Shown piece by piece: positions 1 to 9,637 of a stretch of DNA of 23,246 nucleotides. Position numbers and translations under genes: made by a program. Each line of letters begins with the position of its first letter. Position 1 is the stretch's first letter. This DNA is from Isoetes engelmannii (taxonomy: Eukaryota; Streptophyta; Lycopodiopsida; Isoetales; Isoetaceae), in assembly GCA_011763485.2 (NCBI GenBank), contig JAANSK020250162.1, forward strand, positions 1-23,246, given 5' to 3'. The notes beneath the pieces were generated by a model. That model did no database searches. It saw nothing but the letters and a program-made list of their open reading frames with translations, and was not told the DNA's origin.

Positions 1-1505
1 GGTCAATGGCACGTCCGGTCCTCCCACACAGAGCCTTGACCACCATCAAGGAGTTCTGTGTTAGACGGACGGCCCTCTGTTAGTTGTTGGCTAGCAGGGG
101 GGAATGATTCAACACTTATACGATGGGAGCATCGTATTCGAGTTGGGTACGTCACAGTATCCAGGACGAGCTTCGCAAAGAGCGAGCTGACCATTATGGT
201 GCGATAGTTGGCCGGACAATTGGGTTTTTCAGCCTTGTATATGGGCACCACTCTGCTACAGGTCCACTGTGGCGGGAGACCCTGTCGTAGTGCGCTGTTG
301 AACATTGCTATTAATACCGACACAATCCTAGGCCCTGCCCACTTGAAGAGCTCTGCTTGCATGCCATCGAGATATACTACCTTTCCATTGACAAGGCGCT
401 GCAGGCCCATTATGATTTCGGCCTCCGTGAGTGTTAAAGGCAATCCAGTCTGTGAAGGCACTGGTACCGCTCTGTCTGGGGGATCATATAGCTACTGCAG
501 GTACTGGACCCACTGCTCAACAGCGATGTCTCTTTGAGGCTACCGTTTCCTCCTGAGCACCTCTCTCCAGAAGCGCCTGGGATGACGGTCTAGGAGCCCA
601 AACATTTTGGTCTGCCGCTCTGCCAGGTACGCGGCCTTCTTGTGCTTGAGGAATCGACGGTACTGAGATATGGCCTGGAGGCGCTCGGCGGGGCTAGTGA
701 TGCGACGAAGCTGGCACTTCATCTCACGGCACTTGTCATCAAACCAGCGATTGCAGAGGAAAGTGGAGGTCCTGCTCTGCCCGCGCGCGCGTCCTCGCCC
801 TAAGCATGTCTCTGTGGCCTCTATGAGCACCCTAATCATGTGGGCGGTCTGCTGCTGCAATGTGGGGAGCTGCAATATCTCGGTGAGGCTCTATTCAACA
901 GACCGTGCATAGTTGTCCGCCAGCTCGTAATCCAGGCACAACGGTGGCGTCGGGGGCGTGGAGCGTACATTCGCGTGGGGCGCTTGCAAGGCCATGGTGA
1001 AAAGTAGTGGCCGGTGGTCGGAGTTCGCTTCTTCATCTCTAAATGCAGTGCCCACGTCGAGCTACGTGCGGAGATGCAAGTTTCGCTCCTCCAGTATCAC
1101 ATAGTCGACCACACTATGACCGCCCCCTGGTTTTCCTGCCGGCAAGTGTAGCGGCCGAAGGATGGCCAATGTGCCAGCCCATTATAGATCCTCAGGTCAA
1201 AAATACTGCAGAGCAATAGCAGTTGCCTCCCATAGTGTGTGACCTGCGTGTCCTCTGATACTCTGGGAAGAAGCATCTCCGCTGGATTTAGCTGCAACTC
1301 GTCCTCTGCTAGTGGGTCAAACTGTGTCACCTGCTCTGTCCTTGTGCGGGCATTGAAGTCTCCAACAAGCATGACCTTCCCTAGCTGCTAATACCGTTGT
1401 ATGCCATAGAAGTCGACATACGGCTCCATCCTGTCCACATCGTGATGAGTAGCATAGAAGTTACTCACAGTGTGGGGGAAATAACAGGCTGCCACAGAGA
1501 GCGTG
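1..1505 (-). mobile_element. Decayed LINE: endonuclease plus start of reverse transcriptase, cut by the window edge
   Basis: Read on the minus strand, this is the 5' two-thirds of a non-LTR retrotransposon ORF2. An exonuclease-endonuclease-phosphatase (EEP) domain covers about 1505 to 985. It contains the motifs GDFNAR (near 1350-1370) and SDHRP (near 1015-1025), the usual metal and catalytic blocks of LINE endonucleases. A basic linker follows (about 875-540, with a typical DRHPRRFWREVLR stretch). Positions 461-3 then hold the start of the reverse transcriptase (LVNGKVVYLDG, the PIYKAEKPNCPANYR region and SLFAKL, RT blocks 0-2). The catalytic YADD region would lie left of position 1. The reading frame changes several times and carries stops, so the copy is dead. 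Homology stops sharply near 1505, inside the EEP domain, so the copy is probably 5'-truncated. The clade is not assigned. Confidence 0.85.
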
Positions 1506-1552
1506 GGAGATATGGGTTGCCGAGTTAGGTTCTTTTGTTTGTTTGAAGGTTT

Positions 1553-1659
1553 GGAGAGTGTGGGAGAGGGAATAGGTGATGGAATACTTTGTACATCAAG
1601 CGCTAGGAATAAGGAGGAGAGTGTGGGAGAGGGAATATTTTGTACATCAAGCGCCAGGA
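1553..1659 (+). repeat. Imperfect tandem duplication (about 44-56 bp units)
   Basis: Two adjacent copies begin with GGAGAGTGTGGGAGAGGGAAT (at 1553 and 1616), and each ends with TTTGTACATCAAGCGC followed by AGGAA. The first copy carries an extra 12 bp or so (GGTGATGGAATA-like) in the middle. It lies just outside the end of the LINE homology and has no evident coding role. Confidence 0.8.
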
Positions 1660-3183
1660 AGGCGCAAGGTACTCTTATCCTGGATTGGGTGATCCCGGAG
1701 GTGTGATTTTGGAGGAGGAGATCCCATGTTGCTGCATGTAATGGTGCAAAATTTTGGACTCTTATGAGGAAAATAAGGGCTCTTTTATGGTCTTTTTTCT
1801 CGACTTAACGGAGAATCAGATGGGATCAGTTCGAGAGTTGTCGGAATGCCCTAGGTAGAGGCGCAGGTAGCACCGATGGAGGAAGCAGGGCGAGTGATCC
1901 AACAAAAAAAATCACCCAAAATTGCGCAGTTAACTGTGGGATCCTAAAGGAGGGGATCTTGTGTCAGGAATCAGGATCTTGAAGGAGGGGATCCCATTTG
2001 GTGATCCTGGAGGGCAGGATCAACTTAAACCAGTGAGTAAATAGGGGAAAATAAGCCATAATAAACTTGACTCGAAGTCTGATATCACGTTGGTTGTTTT
2101 GCCTATTTGCCTCCAGAAGTAGGTTGGACTGCAGCGGCCTTGAGAAAAAAAAATAGGATCTATGACACCGCCCATAATTAAACCGATGGCAACCGCCGTG
2201 GGGCGATACCATAAGGTATCCAGGGTATCGGATGAAGAGGAAGTGATTTTTTTCCATTCACAAACGAGATGAGGGGGTTTCTTCATCGCTCTCCCCTGAT
2301 TTTGGACTGAATTAGTCGCTTTGCAAATGTACAACTTACAATTTGGTCTTCAAGCTATGCTCACACTATATTTCCTTCAGTCATAGGACCGATCGGTCAT
2401 GATGACGTTAAAAATAATTCAACTTGATCCAATTCAACTCAATGTGTGATACAAATATAAGTAAATGGAATATTGAGAACACGTGTTGATTGACACATCA
2501 TTCCAAAGCATAGCACAAAAGAACAAAGCACAGAACAATGTCACTTAAAGCAAACCTATAATCTAGTTTTTTCTTTTATGACCCTGAGATAGCATATGTC
2601 TATTTATTTCAGCAAACATGATGATCCATGAAGATATGTTTCCAACACTTCCTTCAAAAGGACCACTATGCCTAGTAGAATAACTTTGGTTTTCTTGCTG
2701 CTATTGCTCATTCTGGGATTTTCATGTCAACTAGAAATTGGTAATTGGTACGCATTAACTATATGAATGGCACATCTTTCGAAGCAAGCATGGCCCTGAT
2801 GCAGAGCATCTGCAGTCAGAAGCATAAAAATGGCATCGATGGCTTGACCATGAAACAACAAAAAATGCATCCAACATTCCTATCTCTGAACATGGTTCAA
2901 ACTTTGACTTGCAAACAAATCCGACCATACATAGTTAGCGATGGGAGAAAAGCTATGAAGCAAGAGCGGTAGAATCCTCCCTCCCAGCCACAGAATGGAC
3001 TCTGTGATTTGGAGAAGCTAGATCCCGCCGTTGAGCTCGTCACATAGCAGTGGAGATTTTTTTAGTCCTTTTTTAAGCACTCCCTATTTTTTCCCTCTTG
3101 CAGATTAACGTTTCAATAAATGACAATAGGAATCTAGGAATAGAATCATTCTAAGAGAGTTATATTTGTGTACATAATACATC

Positions 3184-3213
3184 TTGAATTGAATTGAATA
3201 GAGTTGAATTGAA
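3184..3213 (+). repeat. TTGAA pentanucleotide microsatellite
   Basis: Three TTGAA units, one variant unit (TAGAG) and two more TTGAA units stand in tandem. This is a short simple repeat in noncoding DNA. Confidence 0.8.
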
Positions 3214-4266
3214 TGGAGTTTTTATTGTCTATTAAGACCAAAAGAATTTAAGAACAAAGCTATTTTAAAGTCTATTTGAACTCATTTAGGGAGGTTGTGG
3301 GCACATATTGCTGAATCTTCTATAAAGCCTACTCAAAATCACTCTAATGCATGCAATAGTGAATAGTGCACCATCTCAAAGCTTCTTAAAATTTTGCTAC
3401 ATATCATAGATAACCATAAAAAAAATGGTTAGAACATGTATACCGCATGCAAGAAATTAATTTGACCTGAAGCTCCAAATAATTGATCGATCTATATGGC
3501 AAATAAAGCGCACAAATCTCAAAGGAGATTTACAACTACCATCTGAATTGCAATTGAAGCCAGAGGGAACAAATCATACCCGTTGACAATAGACACGTTA
3601 TGTACCCGTGTTTCAGCTGCATTTCCTTAAAGCAATTGCCCTCGACACAACAGCTAAATTGACGATTCTATGCCCCTCCCAAAACACTGTATATCTAAAT
3701 GGCCACTTCTAATCAGTATTGTTGCATCAGTGCTTAGACTTGCATATCATTGCAGAATAGCAATGGCAATAAGTTTGTTTTGTTGCATAATATTTAAGCA
3801 GTATTTCAGCTATACAACATGAGTAATAGCTAATATATTTAACACATTCAAACACAAAAGAGAAACCTTGAATCTTATGTCTTCAAGTTTTTCATGGTCA
3901 TACTTTAAAATTATCTATGAGAGAACAAGACAAAAACATTTCGTATCTAAGGTCATGCAATATGTTCTTTTTAAATCTACAATGTCAAGTTCTAGTTATT
4001 GACTACATGTAGGAAGAAAATGACATCCATGTTCCTTTACAACTGTCGTCTGTAAACTTTTTCTCTATTAGGAAGAAGAATAGAATATATTTTTATCATC
4101 TACAGAAACCAACTGACCTATGGGATCCAAACAAAGGGAGCAGCAAGCATATTTGTGGGAAACCAACTGGCCTACGGGCCATTTCGAAGGGTTTTTGTGG
4201 GAAAAACCCTAGTAGTAATAAATATGTTGGTAAACTGTGCAATGATATGATAGAAGATAAGTCAAT

Positions 4267-5122
4267 ACCATACTGGAGGACATAACTGAGTCCACGTATC
4301 CATGACCTCTTGAACATATGATCCCAGCAAGCTTACAAAGGCTGTGTTCAATAGCACATATAGCGGCTGGTTAGGCAGGACTAACTGAACATACCGTGCC
4401 CGAATATGATCGAACACTGGACAAGTCTAAAGGGAATGTCATTCATCCTCAATGGCACCATGTTGGTAACACTGACAGATCCTATCCTTGCATGCCTCCC
4501 GTGTCCATCGGCCTGTCTCAATGCGGAGGCGATGCGCACCATGTGAATGGAAGATATCAGTCTACGCTTCTTCATGAGCAAATGGGTATGCAGGTACTGT
4601 TATCAAACTGTTATGGGCCTTGTGCGAGCATGAGGTTAACCTCTGCTGATAGCCTGCCATCTTAACATGTCGCAGAGCATCTGTATTCCAGAGTTTGCTA
4701 AGAAAGCAAGCATCAAGGTATTGCCTCAATTGATCGTGATCCTTCTCCTCAATTGATCGTGATCCTTCTCCCCCTGTGTGCATTCCATTGGAAGAACCAC
4801 TGAGCTTGTTTGTCCTTCCAGTAGGCCTTAAGGTGTTGTAGACCCAGTGCTACAGCTACGCAAAATTGGGTATACGAGCATCACCCATACCAACTACCTT
4901 CTGAAAGAAAATGATCTAGGGGTCCAATGCGGCCCTCTGAAGGCGCAAGAAACCCGTCTCTTCCAGCATGATTTGATATGGAACTGTGGACTTTATCCCA
5001 AGTGGACGTGCTAAGAAGGCTTTTTGTACCTGTTCCAGTACATTCTAGGTGGCGAGGGATATTACCGAGTCCCAAACCTCAGCCCCATATAGGAGAACGA
5101 GCTCTCGTAAGGTCCTGAATAA
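4267..5122 (-). mobile_element. 3'-terminal fragment of a LINE (region after the RT domain)
   Basis: Minus-strand translation from about 5115 gives LLYGAEVWDSVIS, then EQVQKAFLARPLGIKST and VPYQIMLEETGF. This is the conserved block that follows the polymerase in a group of plant LINEs. Near 4500-4400 the frame reads DRICQCYQHGAIEDE, then HSL, TCPVFDHIRARY. This is the C-terminal zinc-knuckle-like block (CxC...H...CP) of the same proteins. The frame ends with a TGA near 4268. Several in-frame stops and at least one frame change interrupt it. Only the C-terminal part is present, as expected from 5' truncation during target-primed reverse transcription. It cannot be the missing end of the LINE at 1-1505, because it lies on the wrong side of that element. 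Confidence 0.75.
4725..4770 (+). repeat. 23-bp perfect tandem duplication
   Basis: Two identical 23-bp units (4725-4747 and 4748-4770) share the core CAATTGATCGTGATCC. They lie inside the LINE 3' fragment, so the duplication probably arose after the element inserted. Confidence 0.9.
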
Positions 5123-5927
5123 GTGTGACTAATGACCTCAGTCATAAAGCTTTGCTTTGTGACTGTTGTTCTGCATGTCAAACCGTTGTAAGTAGCATCC
5201 GGATGGAAGCATCCTGCTGAGAGAACAAATCACGTTCATGTGCTACCACATTCAGATGTTTAATAGTCAGCAAGAGCACGATGCAACTGAGATTACATGA
5301 CCATGGCATCCAAGAATTTAGCATGTTAGATATATCATGCAAGAGCACATACAAGTCAACATTTCCTTCCATTAGAAAAGCTCATCTTAGGATGCTATTA
5401 TGTCCCACTAGTTATCACTTTACATCGCAAGTCATGACATACAATGTCCTATAGAACCATAATTAACCCAATTCCTATCTATACATTTATTAGTCCCAAC
5501 ATGGCTCCATGCCATAGCCATATCCTTGGAAGCCCTCATAAGCTTCCCAAAGCCCTTCTCCCTATAGAGAAGTAGCCCCACATGATTATGTCATGTGATT
5601 TCCTTAACTTTGATTTGTACCTATTAATTCAATGTGGCCAAGATGCATTTATTCTATTTACTAACATCCAGCATGATTCAGTTTCTTATGCATTATTTAT
5701 TCTTCAATCCATCACCATGGATGTCAAATAACTTAATTCCAAAAGCCTTCCAACACAATGCAAGAACATCACTCAGTCAATTCAAGAGCAACCCCTGGTA
5801 CTAGAAGGCAACCCTCTGTGGGCGCAACACCTTGTTTAATCAGGTTTATAAAAAGCAAAAAGCAAAAGGAGGTCTAATTTGGGAATTCTAAAAACACGAG
5901 GACTAATGTTGAGAATTTTAAAAATAC
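5123..5927. other. AT-rich stretch, no gene recognised
   Basis: No supported coding region. Just before the SINE-like insertion, a short local duplication repeats the pattern AATT-(C/T)TAAAAA-(C/T)ACGAGGACTAAT (about 5884-5908 and 5914-5937). The GAGGACTAAT word at its end was the insertion site of the downstream element. Confidence 0.5.
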
Positions 5928-5943
5928 GAGGACTAATAAAAGA
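5928..5943 (+). repeat. Target-site duplication, left copy
   Basis: GAGGACTAATAAAAGA here matches GAGGACTAATAAGAGA at 6198-6213 with one difference in 16 bases. The two copies flank the 5944-6197 insertion. Confidence 0.75.
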
Positions 5944-6197
5944 GGAAGGAAGGAAGTATATTTTAACGTCCACGGAGGCCAGAGGCCTATGAGACGGCAC
6001 AATACAAGGGGGGACCGAAGTCCTTAACCAGAACAAGGACCGAAGTCCTTACAAATAAACAAGCTAAACAAAGTAAATGGACCGAAGCAACAAGCAGACC
6101 TTCACCAAACGCTCCCTGAACCGTAACCTCTTCACAGCTAGGTGTTGAGTACTGGTGCGGGCTTGTGCATGCGTTGAACCTCCACCCGCTGAAGCTA
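5944..6197 (-). mobile_element. SINE-like non-LTR insertion, 254 bp
   Basis: The segment is bounded by 16-bp direct repeats. Read on the minus strand it begins sharply with TAGCTTCAGCGGGTGGAGG, which resembles a tRNA-type pol III A box (TRGCNNAGYGG). A GGTTCAA word, a weak B-box resemblance, lies only a few bases further on, which is closer than normal spacing. Near its 3' end is a perfect hairpin, AGGCC-TCT-GGCCT (forward positions 5976-5988). This is followed by TTAAAATATA and a CTTCCTTCCTTCC tail that abuts the target-site duplication. A sharp 5' end, no ORF, a 3' hairpin, a short-repeat tail and a target-site duplication are the marks of a SINE mobilised by a partner LINE. An internal 15-bp word, GGACCGAAGTCCTTA, occurs twice. 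It could instead be the 3' end of an unidentified LINE. Confidence 0.6.
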
Positions 6198-6213
6198 GAG
6201 GACTAATAAGAGA
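6198..6213 (+). repeat. Target-site duplication, right copy
   Basis: This is the second 16-bp copy (one mismatch) of the repeat at 5928-5943, at the 5' end of the minus-oriented SINE-like element. Confidence 0.75.
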
Positions 6214-6717
6214 ATTGGGTGAAACATTAAGCCTAGAATGGTAATTTGCCCAATATTATTATGTTTCCTAAATGATCCTACCGTTATTGTCATAGGTGGA
6301 GCCCTTCTTTTGTTGTCATTTGCTTGATGAATGTGCATGATTGTTTGATTGCAATATCAAAGATATCCAACTGCATTCTCTTCGTGGCTACGATGCGCTA
6401 CTATGATGTCCTCATCTTGTCTATTCTCTCTCACGAAATCTCTGTAGTTCCCCTATCCAATTCATAAGTTGCATTTTTAATTTACTTCTTTTGGTGATGA
6501 TGTGATAGAGACATTATGAGACAAGAGGGGAAAAAAAAAGGATCTGACTACTTGCAAGCCAATTACTAAGCAAATTACCTGGTTTTGTGCTTGGATAGTT
6601 CTAATGTATACTCCAATACTTCCCTTAATAGATAGATCGATAGATAGTACTTTTGGCAGCCTTTCCATCGTTCGTTTCTAAACCCAAGCACATCCTACTT
6701 GCAATTCCAATAGTGGG
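6214..6717. other. Noncoding stretch downstream of the PLS-PPR locus
   Basis: AT-rich, with a run of nine A near 6530 and a short GATA/GATC-type simple repeat near 6630-6650. No frame with recognisable protein features was found on either strand. Confidence 0.4.
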
Positions 6718-7104
6718 TCAGCCAACCGCGTTAGTAACCAAGGGTGACCCAGGATACACCTGTTTATAAGCCAAAGCTACCAGCTCCTCTAGTGCAGATA
6801 TGTCCTCATCTGCAGTTCTGCCCCTTCTAACAATAGTGGCAACAGCATTTGAACACCATTTGATTGAGCCCTTGAGTGTGGTTAAAGAGTCCAGAGACAC
6901 ACTCTTATACTTCTTAGTAGCAGGGATGCACAAGAGCTTAAAATCTATGGAGTTTAACATTTCTTGATCTTGGCAGTTTTCATTTTGGTTTCCATTATCA
7001 GATCCTGGGATTTCACTTTGATTTTTGACACATTCCAAACTGATCTTAGCCCCAAAAATTAAATATGCTCTCCCATGTGTTTGCTCCAATTGTAAAAATA
7101 TCAT
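6718..7104 (-). CDS. Uncharacterised 128-aa ORF, possible separate small gene or alternative 3' exon of the PLS-PPR gene
   Basis: An ATG-initiated frame (ATG at 7104) on the minus strand encodes 128 residues. It has a hydrophilic Asn/Gln/Glu-rich middle and a more ordered C-terminal half containing WCSNAVATIVRRGR and ISALEELVALAYKQVYPG. I do not recognise the family. It lies 75 bp downstream of, and in the same phase as, the PPR frame ending at 7180, with three in-frame stops between. A phase-compatible splice would join the PPR frame to it: donor CCTG|GTAATT with the intron starting at 7229, acceptor CCCAG|GATC with the exon resuming at 7004, both phase 1. The acceptor has a poor pyrimidine tract, and the splice would remove the end of the PPR E motif. 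It could equally be a chance ORF in the 3' UTR. Confidence 0.3.
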   Translation of the reverse strand: MIFLQLEQTHGRAYLIFGAKISLECVKNQSEIPGSDNGNQNENCQDQEMLNSIDFKLLCIPATKKYKSVSLDSLTTLKGSIKWCSNAVATIVRRGRTADEDISALEELVALAYKQVYPGSPLVTNAVG

Positions 7105-7179
7105 GGAACACTCAGTCCCACTATATTGTCACTCGTTTGACAATCCATGACACTACAATATGGTGGTATATTGGCATGG

Positions 7180-9467
7180 CTAAGAGGCAGCATAGAGATT
7201 TAACAATGATATATGCAATACAGAATTACCAGGGTCCATTTCAAAAGCATGTTCTGCAGCCCATGCACCAAGTACTTTATCTCCATACAGTGTGGAAGCT
7301 CCAAGTAGAGTCGTCCATTCACTAGTATTGGATTCTAAGGGCGACGCATTAGTTAGGTCTTTGGCCTCTGTCAGCTGCCCTGCCCGCCCAAGAAGATCAA
7401 TAATACACCCATAATGCTCTATTGAAGGTGTAATTCCATGGTTTGCACTTAAAGAGCTAAAATAATGATGCCCTTCGCATAGAAGGCCCACATGACTGCA
7501 AACAGAAAGCACACTAATAAATGTGACCTTGTTTAATTTCACTCCCTTTGCTTGCATAGCCTGAAAATGTTTAATTGTGCTTTTGGCATTTCCATTCAAA
7601 ACACATGCCGCTATTATTGCATTCCACAAGGCTGTATCCTTGTGTGCAGCTTTATTAAACACTTCATTTGCTTTATTTTCATCTCCACATTTTCCATACA
7701 TGTTGATGAGTGCAGTACCAACGAAAACATCGGACTGGAGTCCAGTGTCTAGAATCTGGTTATGAATCCACATACCTTTTGATAAGACTGCCACATTTGC
7801 ACATGCCTCCAAGACGCTTGTGACTGTAACATCATCTGGTGGCAAGTTTTGGATATGCATTTGCTGGAACATGTCAATAGCCTCCATATAATGCCCATGC
7901 TGTATATATGCATGAAGAATAGCATTCCATGATACCACATCCTGTTCTGCCATGATATCAAATATTTGGCATGCTGCATCCATCTTTGCACAGTTCCCAT
8001 AGAGGCTTATCAAGGCATTTTCTAAAATGGTTCCTGAGCACATACCATTACTAATGACGCATGCATGCAATAGTGTTCCTTTTGCTAAATCAGCCATATT
8101 GCTGCAGGCATCAAGAGCACTAATAAAAGTAACACTGTTTGGCTTCAAGCTCTCTCGTCCTAAATCATCCATGAGTTGTATTGCTTCTTTGCAGTAACCA
8201 TTCAGTGTATACACAAATATCATGCTGTTCCACAGCACAATGTCGCACTTTGTGGTCCTGTAGAAGAGTTGGCAAGCACCTTCGAGGTTACCGCACTTAC
8301 CGTGCATACTAACAAGAGAAGTTCTAACAAGGATGTCAGTTTCCATACGATTATAAATAAGAACAGCATGTAAAAAAATGCCATGTGGTAAATCAGCTGA
8401 AAAGATGCATGTCTCAAGAAGATTTAGGAATGTTATCTTATTGACCTTCTGTTTTCCCATGTTCATTTGTTCAAAAAGGTGAAATCCTTCCCTGCAATCA
8501 AAATTGTGAGCATACACTGACAACATGGCATTCCAGGATACCAAATCCTTTTGGTTAAGTTTGTCAAACACAGCCCGGGCATCATCCAGTCTATTGCATT
8601 TTCCATACATTGTGAGAAGGCCAGTACCAACAACAACATTTGCCTCAAATTTTTTATAAATAGTAAATGCATGTATAATCTTACCTTCAGGCCAATTAGC
8701 ACAGGCACAGAGGATATTCACAAACGTGCAGCTGTCAGGTTCAATATTATTATACTGCATCTGATAGAAGAGTTCTATAGCATCTTTGGCATGCTCATTC
8801 TGAATGTATGCTGCTATGATCGCGTTCCATGAGAAAACATTCTTTTGGGGTATGCCATCAAAAACAGATCGGGCATCCTCCAGACTTCTACACTTACCGT
8901 AAATATCCACAAGCAAGTTTCTCAAAAACGTATTTTCTTGAAACCCCCTGGAGACCATGTGCTGGCGCACCCATGCAAGATCTGGTAGCCTCTTAGAATC
9001 TCCACAAGCACGTAGTATAGAAGCATATGCATTTATATCTGCCACAATATCTCCTCTGTGCAGACGATCCAACACTTCTTCTAAACTGCCTTTCCTGCAT
9101 AATGCTCCAATATCCTCATATCTAGGAAGGTATTTATGTCTAGTCTGATGCAATTGCACTTGGCACTTCCATCCTGAATTCACAGAGCAACGGATGGTTC
9201 AACAAGACCGAAAATAGGAAAATATTTCGCAGTAAAAATGCATACCACTTGATAAACTCTTTACGCGGCATTTGATTCTCTCTTGTTTCAGCATAAATGT
9301 ATCATAAAATATCGTCCAGATCGTTTCTAGAACTAAAGAAAATAGGCATCCTCGTTTTCTCTCTACAATGATCAACTGAAGCAAGTAGGCACCCTCATTT
9401 TCTCCAAAATAGCATAACTGGGCTTACTGAAAACCCAAAACGCAGTAGTGTCTGCGAAGCTTGGCAT
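7180..9467 (-). CDS. PLS-class pentatricopeptide repeat protein, probably organellar RNA editing factor
   Basis: The long frame (7180-9183) encodes five PLS triplets. The S motifs recur every ~101 residues (VFSWNAIIAAY, LVSWNAMLSVY, IVLWNSMIFVY, VVSWNAILHAY, TALWNAIIAAC, at frame residues 116, 214, 315, 416 and 517), with YGKC helices between. An E1 motif follows (SEWTTLLGA to NLYAAS) and ends at TAG. There is no E2, E+ or DYW deaminase. PLS proteins bind organellar transcripts base by base and specify C-to-U (in some lineages U-to-C) editing; forms without DYW work with a partner deaminase. The frame has no ATG before residue 75 and a TGA lies just upstream of 9183, so an upstream exon is needed. 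ATG at 9467 opens a 40-nt exon (9428-9467) ending TTCA|GTAAGC. An acceptor AATTCAG|GA at 9174 gives a matching phase 1 and a 254-nt intron. The product would be 677 aa. The first exon is inferred. The gene is divergent from the adjacent P-class PPR gene. Confidence 0.85.
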
Positions 9468-9637
9468 TCTGTGGAAACAGAATTCCTCCATCATTCTGGG
9501 TGATAACCGGAGTCAAAATTTTTGCTTCGACAATGGACAAAAAGAGCAAACTTGAAAGACCATCGACAAAAACCTAAACGTTTAAAAATGAAAAAAATCA
9601 AAAGCCAAAGTGCCAAACATAACCTGTTTGAAATTTA
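9468..9637. promoter_or_regulatory. Short shared upstream region between two divergent PPR genes
   Basis: Only 170 bp separate the predicted minus-strand ATG (9467) from the plus-strand ATG (9638), so both promoters and both 5' UTRs must lie in or extend across this interval. It is A-rich on the plus strand in its right half. I see no convincing TATA box. A bidirectional promoter is an inference from spacing and depends on the predicted first exon of the minus-strand gene. Confidence 0.35.

Larger units (their letters stand above)
1506..4266. other. Intergenic AT-rich stretch without a recognisable gene
   Basis: No open frame longer than about 105 codons is present, and none of the short ones shows a known motif or a convincing codon pattern. 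I see only simple and tandem repeats, listed separately, and G-rich patches around 1920-2010 that repeat a short GGAGGGGATC-like word. A short word, ACCAACTGRCCTAYGGG, occurs twice near 4108-4180. No RNA gene or convincing transposon end was seen. Confidence 0.5.

Noticed and set aside
1964-2334. Two overlapping minus-strand frames of about 100 codons
   Set aside because: They overlap in different phases with no domain or start context; one or both must be chance.
2745-2972. A 75-codon plus-strand frame
   Set aside because: It starts at a TTG, has no recognisable motif, and lies in AT-rich intergenic DNA. Length is within chance expectation.
7180-9183. GTG at 9183 as the start codon of the PLS-PPR gene
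   Set aside because: Plant nuclear genes rarely start at GTG. A phase-matched ATG exon at 9428-9467 is a better explanation.
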